Below, in pieces: positions 14,416 to 17,377 of a stretch of DNA of 17,377 nt. The stretch lies in contig JBJXEY010000513.1 in assembly GCA_046153355.1 (NCBI GenBank), forward strand, positions 1 to 17,377. Direction: 5' to 3'. Position 1 is the first letter of the stretch, and the number at the start of each line of letters is the position of its first letter. The translations under genes were made by a program, and so were the position numbers. The notes under the pieces are model-generated. The model saw nothing but the letters and a program-made list of their open reading frames with translations. It was not told the origin of the DNA and made no database searches. The DNA comes from 2-02-FULL-62-17 sp046153355. GTDB taxonomy: Bacteria > Pseudomonadota > Gammaproteobacteria > Burkholderiales > SG8-39.

Positions 14416-14771
14416 TCACCCGCCGCGTTCCCAGACGTGGCGACATCTACTGGATTGATCCCAAACCCGTGGCCGGCCGAGAAATCAAAGATCGTCATCG
14501 CTTCGCGGTGATCACCCCGGAGGCCATGAATCGCCTTGGCGTGGTCATGACCGTACCGATAATCTCTGGCGCCGCCTTCGCGCGCGCAAGCGGCCTGACA
14601 GTTCCCATTTCAGGGCATGACACGCTGGGTGTGGCCGTGTGCAATCACGTGCGCAGTTTCGATATCGAGACGCGCATCAAAACCGGAAACGCGCGATTTG
14701 TGGAATCCCTCGACCCGGCAACCGCCGAAGAAATTGTCAGCAAGGTCTTGAGTGTTATCGATCCGGCCTGA
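14412..14771 (+). CDS. MazF/PemK/ChpB-type mRNA endoribonuclease toxin
   Basis: This is a 119-residue toxin of the CcdB/PemK superfamily (PF02452); members cleave mRNA at short sequences. Motifs: 'RRGDIYWIDPKPVAGREIKD' (residues 8-27), 'RHRFAVITPEAMNRLG' (28-43) with the conserved basic residues next to the β-strand, 'VPIISGAAFARASGLTVPI' and 'CNHVRSFDIETR' (77-88). By pattern it is closer to ChpB than to MazF of E. coli ('FARxxG', 'NxVRxxD'). It is full length with no frameshift, so it is probably active. It is coupled to the antitoxin by a 4-nt overlap. Its target sequence cannot be predicted. Confidence 0.9.
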   Translation: MITRRVPRRGDIYWIDPKPVAGREIKDRHRFAVITPEAMNRLGVVMTVPIISGAAFARASGLTVPISGHDTLGVAVCNHVRSFDIETRIKTGNARFVESLDPATAEEIVSKVLSVIDPA

Positions 14772-14843
14772 TACGCTTCACCTGGTTGGGATCGCAGCCA
14801 GCATCGATAACATCCTAATCGACAACCTCTAGAGGCCCACAAC

Positions 14844-15875
14844 ATGAACCAGCCCGTGGATTTTGGCCCCGCGCTCGCGGAGTTCTCCCGCGACATTTCA
14901 CTCTTGAGTCTCTCCCCGCTGTGGGAGCGCCAGGCACGCATGAAGCCGGGTTCCGAATGCGTACCGGCCCTGTGGAAGTATTCGGCGTTGCGGCCGCACC
15001 TCATGCGCTCCACCGAACTCATCACCAAGAAGCAAGCCGAACGGCGCGTGCTGATGCTGGAGAACCCCAGCCTTCGCGGCACCACTTTCATCAGCCTTTC
15101 CCTTTTCACCGGCCTACAAATCATCCTCCCTGGCGAAATCGCGCCCTCACATCGCCATTCGCCCAGCGCCTTGCGTTTTATTGTTGAAGGACAAGGGGCC
15201 TACACCGCGGTCGAGGGCGAACGAACCATGATGTCGCCTGGCGATTTTGTGGTGACACCCAACTGGACCTGGCACGATCACGGCAATCTGGGCGACAAAC
15301 CGGTGGTGTGGATGGATGGCCTGGATACGCCGCTCGCGGCGATTTTCGGCGCGATGTTCCGCGAAGACCATCCCAGCGACACGCATCCCCTCACCCGCCA
15401 GGAGGGCGATGCGCTGGCGCGGTACGGCAACAGCATGCTGCCGGTCGATTACCAGGGCAACGCGCCGGGAGGTTCGACGCCTCTGCTGATCTATCCCTAC
15501 GCGCGCACGCGCGAGGCTCTGTACCAACTCGCCAAAAGTACCGAGCCCGACGCGGTGTGTGGCCACAAATTGCGTTATGCACATCCGGGTACCGGCGGCC
15601 ATGTGTTTCCGACCATGGCGGTTTATATGCAATATTTGCCGCAAGGATTTTCGGGCAAGGCGGCAAGGAGCACCGAGAGCGCGGTCTACAACGTGGTCGA
15701 AGGGCGCGGCAGCGTGTTCATCGGTGAAGCCAAATTCGAGTTCGAACCGCACGATATTTTCGTGGTGCCACCGTGGGAGCCCTGCCGATTCGAAGCCCCG
15801 GGGGAATGCGTGTTATTCAGTTACACCGATCGCGCGGCGCAGGAAGCCTTGGGTTTCTATCGCGAACAAAAATAA
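14844..15875 (+). CDS. Gentisate 1,2-dioxygenase-like ring-cleavage enzyme
   Basis: This is a 343-residue bicupin Fe(II) dioxygenase. Gentisate 1,2-dioxygenase opens gentisate to maleylpyruvate; near relatives cleave salicylate or 1-hydroxy-2-naphthoate. The N-terminal cupin carries the family signature 'LPGEIAPSHRHSPSALRFIV' (residues 95-114) with candidate iron ligands H103, H105 and H144 (in 'WTWHDHGN'). The second cupin ('AVYNVVEGRGSVFIGE', near the end) lacks a full metal triad, as is normal. The length matches the family. The ATG at 14844 has AGAGG upstream, part of a 10-bp palindrome CCTCTAGAGG (14826-14835). It lies 72 bp after the toxin gene on the same strand, so read-through is possible. 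No maleylpyruvate isomerase or fumarylpyruvate hydrolase is in the window, so the exact substrate is open. Confidence 0.87.
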   Translation: MNQPVDFGPALAEFSRDISLLSLSPLWERQARMKPGSECVPALWKYSALRPHLMRSTELITKKQAERRVLMLENPSLRGTTFISLSLFTGLQIILPGEIAPSHRHSPSALRFIVEGQGAYTAVEGERTMMSPGDFVVTPNWTWHDHGNLGDKPVVWMDGLDTPLAAIFGAMFREDHPSDTHPLTRQEGDALARYGNSMLPVDYQGNAPGGSTPLLIYPYARTREALYQLAKSTEPDAVCGHKLRYAHPGTGGHVFPTMAVYMQYLPQGFSGKAARSTESAVYNVVEGRGSVFIGEAKFEFEPHDIFVVPPWEPCRFEAPGECVLFSYTDRAAQEALGFYREQK

Positions 15876-16023
15876 AGTTTCATCGCGTTATCGCAAAACA
15901 CCAGTTGGGCTCGATGATCACGGTACCACGCAGACGCGCCTGGCCGCGAATCGAGTCGACCATAAGCATCGCGTGCGGCCGGTCCGCGCCGTGTAAACCT
16001 TCCTTCGGGATAGTTCCATCTAC

Positions 16024-17034
16024 TTATTGCAGCGGAATGCCGGCGCGCTTGATCACCTCTGACCACTTGTTGATGTCGTTCGTAAAACGAGTACGCAATT
16101 CGTCGGGCGTACCGGCATACGCGTCCGCGCCCAGTGCAAGCAGGCGTTTCCTGACATCCGGCATGGCCACAATGCTGTTCATATGCCGATTGAGCAGCGC
16201 AACAACCTCGGCCGGCGTACCTGTGGGGGCAGCCAGAGCGTTCCAGCCGACTACTTCGTAGCCCGGCACGCCGGCCTCCTGCACCGAGGGCGCGGCGGGA
16301 AAATAAGACGCGCGCTTGGTAGCCGTGTTCGCCAGCACCGAAAGGCGCCCGCCATCGATGAGGGCACGCGCTGCGGTATAGGCCTCGAACACCGCGTCGA
16401 TTTCGCCCGACATCACCGCCGCGAAGGCATCGGGAGTCGCCTTGAAGGGCACGATGGTGACGTTGATGCCAGCCATCGACTTGAATAATTCCGCCGACAG
16501 ATTCTGCGTGCTGCCGGGATTGATGGTGCCAAAGTTCAATTTGCCCGGATTGGAACGCGCAGCTTTCAATAGCTCGGCCAAGGAGCGATGCGGACCATCG
16601 GGCTTGGCCACCACGATCAAATCGAAGTACGCGGCAAACGAAATCGGCGTGAAATCTTTGATCGGATCGTAGGGCAAAGCCTTGAACAAGGCCTTGGATA
16701 TCGCCGTGCCATTTGTAACCGCCAGCAACGCGTGGCCATCCGGTTTGCCGCGTGTCACGGCAGCGGCGGCGGCTATACCGCCCGCACCGGGCGTGTTTTC
16801 AATCAACACCGGCTTGCCCAGCAGATCCGCAAGTTTTTCTCCCACCACGCGAAAGGTGATGTCGGCTAGGCCGCCAGGCGCGAAGGCCAACACTATTCTC
16901 ACTGGGCGATCGGGATAGGTTTGCGCCTGAGCGATACCCGTAGAAAGCACCAAAGTCAGGGCGCCAAATGCCACGCGACACAATGCAACGCGATTCAGCG
17001 CGGAGGATTTCAACTCGGAAACGGTAGCGATCAT
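16024..17034 (-). CDS. Bug/TctC-family periplasmic solute-binding protein (9)
   Basis: This is a Bug receptor of 336 residues, with a longer signal region than the others. The ATG at 17034 has GAAGG 8 nt upstream; further upstream only a TTG is in frame. The n-region of ~20 residues precedes the core 'VAFGALTLVLSTGIAQA', with cleavage near residue 37. Motifs: 'RPVRIVLAFAPGGLAD' (Asp58), 'VLIENTPGAGG', 'KPDGHALL', 'ALPYDPIKDFTPI', and 'IVPFKATPDAFAAVM', which replaces the 'HVPYKG' motif. It is separated from the other eight Bug genes but lies 55 bp downstream of the Rieske-oxygenase-like gene on the same strand, so it is probably co-transcribed with that gene and may capture its aromatic acid substrate (inference). 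Confidence 0.92.
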   Translation of the reverse strand: MIATVSELKSSALNRVALCRVAFGALTLVLSTGIAQAQTYPDRPVRIVLAFAPGGLADITFRVVGEKLADLLGKPVLIENTPGAGGIAAAAAVTRGKPDGHALLAVTNGTAISKALFKALPYDPIKDFTPISFAAYFDLIVVAKPDGPHRSLAELLKAARSNPGKLNFGTINPGSTQNLSAELFKSMAGINVTIVPFKATPDAFAAVMSGEIDAVFEAYTAARALIDGGRLSVLANTATKRASYFPAAPSVQEAGVPGYEVVGWNALAAPTGTPAEVVALLNRHMNSIVAMPDVRKRLLALGADAYAGTPDELRTRFTNDINKWSEVIKRAGIPLQ

Positions 17035-17089
17035 GGTGTCGACCTTCAAAAATACGCGAAGGCCACCATTATGCCGTCAGGCGAAATTT

Positions 17090-17377
17090 CTAGGCGCTGG
17101 AAAGCGCCGAATTCTCGGTAACCAAACGACCGACATCGAGCTTATAAATATCTCGCGCCTCCATCATCTGCAAATATTCATCGACATCCACGCTCGCGTC
17201 GATGGTTTCGGTCAACACCAGCAGATCGCGATAATCGTTTTTCGTGACATCTCGATCCACGCCAAGTGGATCGCGCCCCGCGCTCACCGCCTCCACCGCC
17301 TCAATCAGCAGACGGCGTGAACGCACGATAGCCAGGTCGGAGGTAACCAGAGTTTCGGCATCGCGATCCATGATGGC
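17090..17377 (-). CDS. Probable Rieske ring-hydroxylating oxygenase alpha subunit, C-terminal end (partial)
   Basis: This is the last 95 residues of a protein whose gene continues beyond the right edge; the frame stays open through the final base. The segment 'ETLVTSDLAIVRSRRLLIEA' followed by 'AGRDPLGVD' resembles the C-terminal helix of phthalate/aromatic ring-hydroxylating oxygenase alpha subunits, where a 'TSD.AI...RR.L..A' pattern and a '..PPGVD'-like turn come near the end. The Rieske cluster and the mononuclear iron ligands lie outside the window, so the call rests on this tail only. The context supports it: a Bug gene follows 55 bp downstream on the same strand, and a gentisate-dioxygenase-like gene is nearby. 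An unrelated helical C-terminus cannot be excluded. Confidence 0.55.
   Translation of the reverse strand, partial: AIMDRDAETLVTSDLAIVRSRRLLIEAVEAVSAGRDPLGVDRDVTKNDYRDLLVLTETIDASVDVDEYLQMMEARDIYKLDVGRLVTENSALSSA

Noticed and set aside
15147..15752. 201-codon minus-strand open frame opposite the gentisate dioxygenase
   Set aside because: It is an antisense shadow in GC-rich coding sequence; the dioxygenase motifs on the plus strand are decisive.
1..17377. Insertion sequences, CRISPR array, tRNA or rRNA genes, phage genes
   Set aside because: I looked for transposase motifs, terminal repeats, regularly spaced repeats and tRNA cloverleaf patterns and saw none.

Overview
This window looks like chromosomal DNA from a betaproteobacterium, probably of the Burkholderiales type. 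The reasons are a moderately high GC content (about 58-60% by eye), strong purine-rich ribosome-binding sites, and above all nine genes for Bug/TctC-type periplasmic solute-binding proteins (PF03401). That family is massively expanded in Bordetella, Cupriavidus and relatives. Genus-level placement is not possible from the sequence alone. No stretch longer than about 300 bases lacks a gene; the largest gap, about 180 bp, separates the dihydrodipicolinate-synthase-like gene from the toxin-antitoxin pair.

Layout. 1-1403: the end of an ABC transporter ATPase gene, overlapping its ABC-2 type permease gene. 1459-11778: seven Bug genes in mixed orientation (-,-,+,-,+,-,+ and then an eighth on -), interrupted by one large amidohydrolase gene (6864-8651) that lies in tandem behind a Bug gene. 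11842-12906: a second amidohydrolase gene, divergent from the eighth Bug gene. 13011-13967: a dihydrodipicolinate synthase/N-acetylneuraminate lyase superfamily aldolase gene on the minus strand. 14149-14771: a MazEF/ChpSB-type toxin-antitoxin operon with a palindrome over its putative promoter. 14844-15875: a gentisate 1,2-dioxygenase-like ring-cleavage enzyme gene. 16024-17377: the ninth Bug gene, directly downstream of what looks like the 3' end of a Rieske-type ring-hydroxylating oxygenase alpha-subunit gene that runs off the window. (In total: eight Bug genes between 1459 and 11778, plus one at 16024-17034.)

How the genes work together (inference). The window reads as a catabolic accessory region for aromatic or other organic acids. 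Bug proteins capture carboxylates in the periplasm, and the Rieske oxygenase, gentisate dioxygenase, amidohydrolase-fold hydrolases/decarboxylases and class I aldolase process aromatic or carboxylic compounds. No TctA/TctB membrane components are present, so the Bug proteins must either share permeases encoded elsewhere or act as sensors. The alternating orientations create several separate divergent promoter regions. Two of these hold clear inverted repeats, and several convergent junctions hold AT-rich palindromes. The Bug paralogues look well diverged from one another, so this is an old or assembled array, not a recent tandem amplification.
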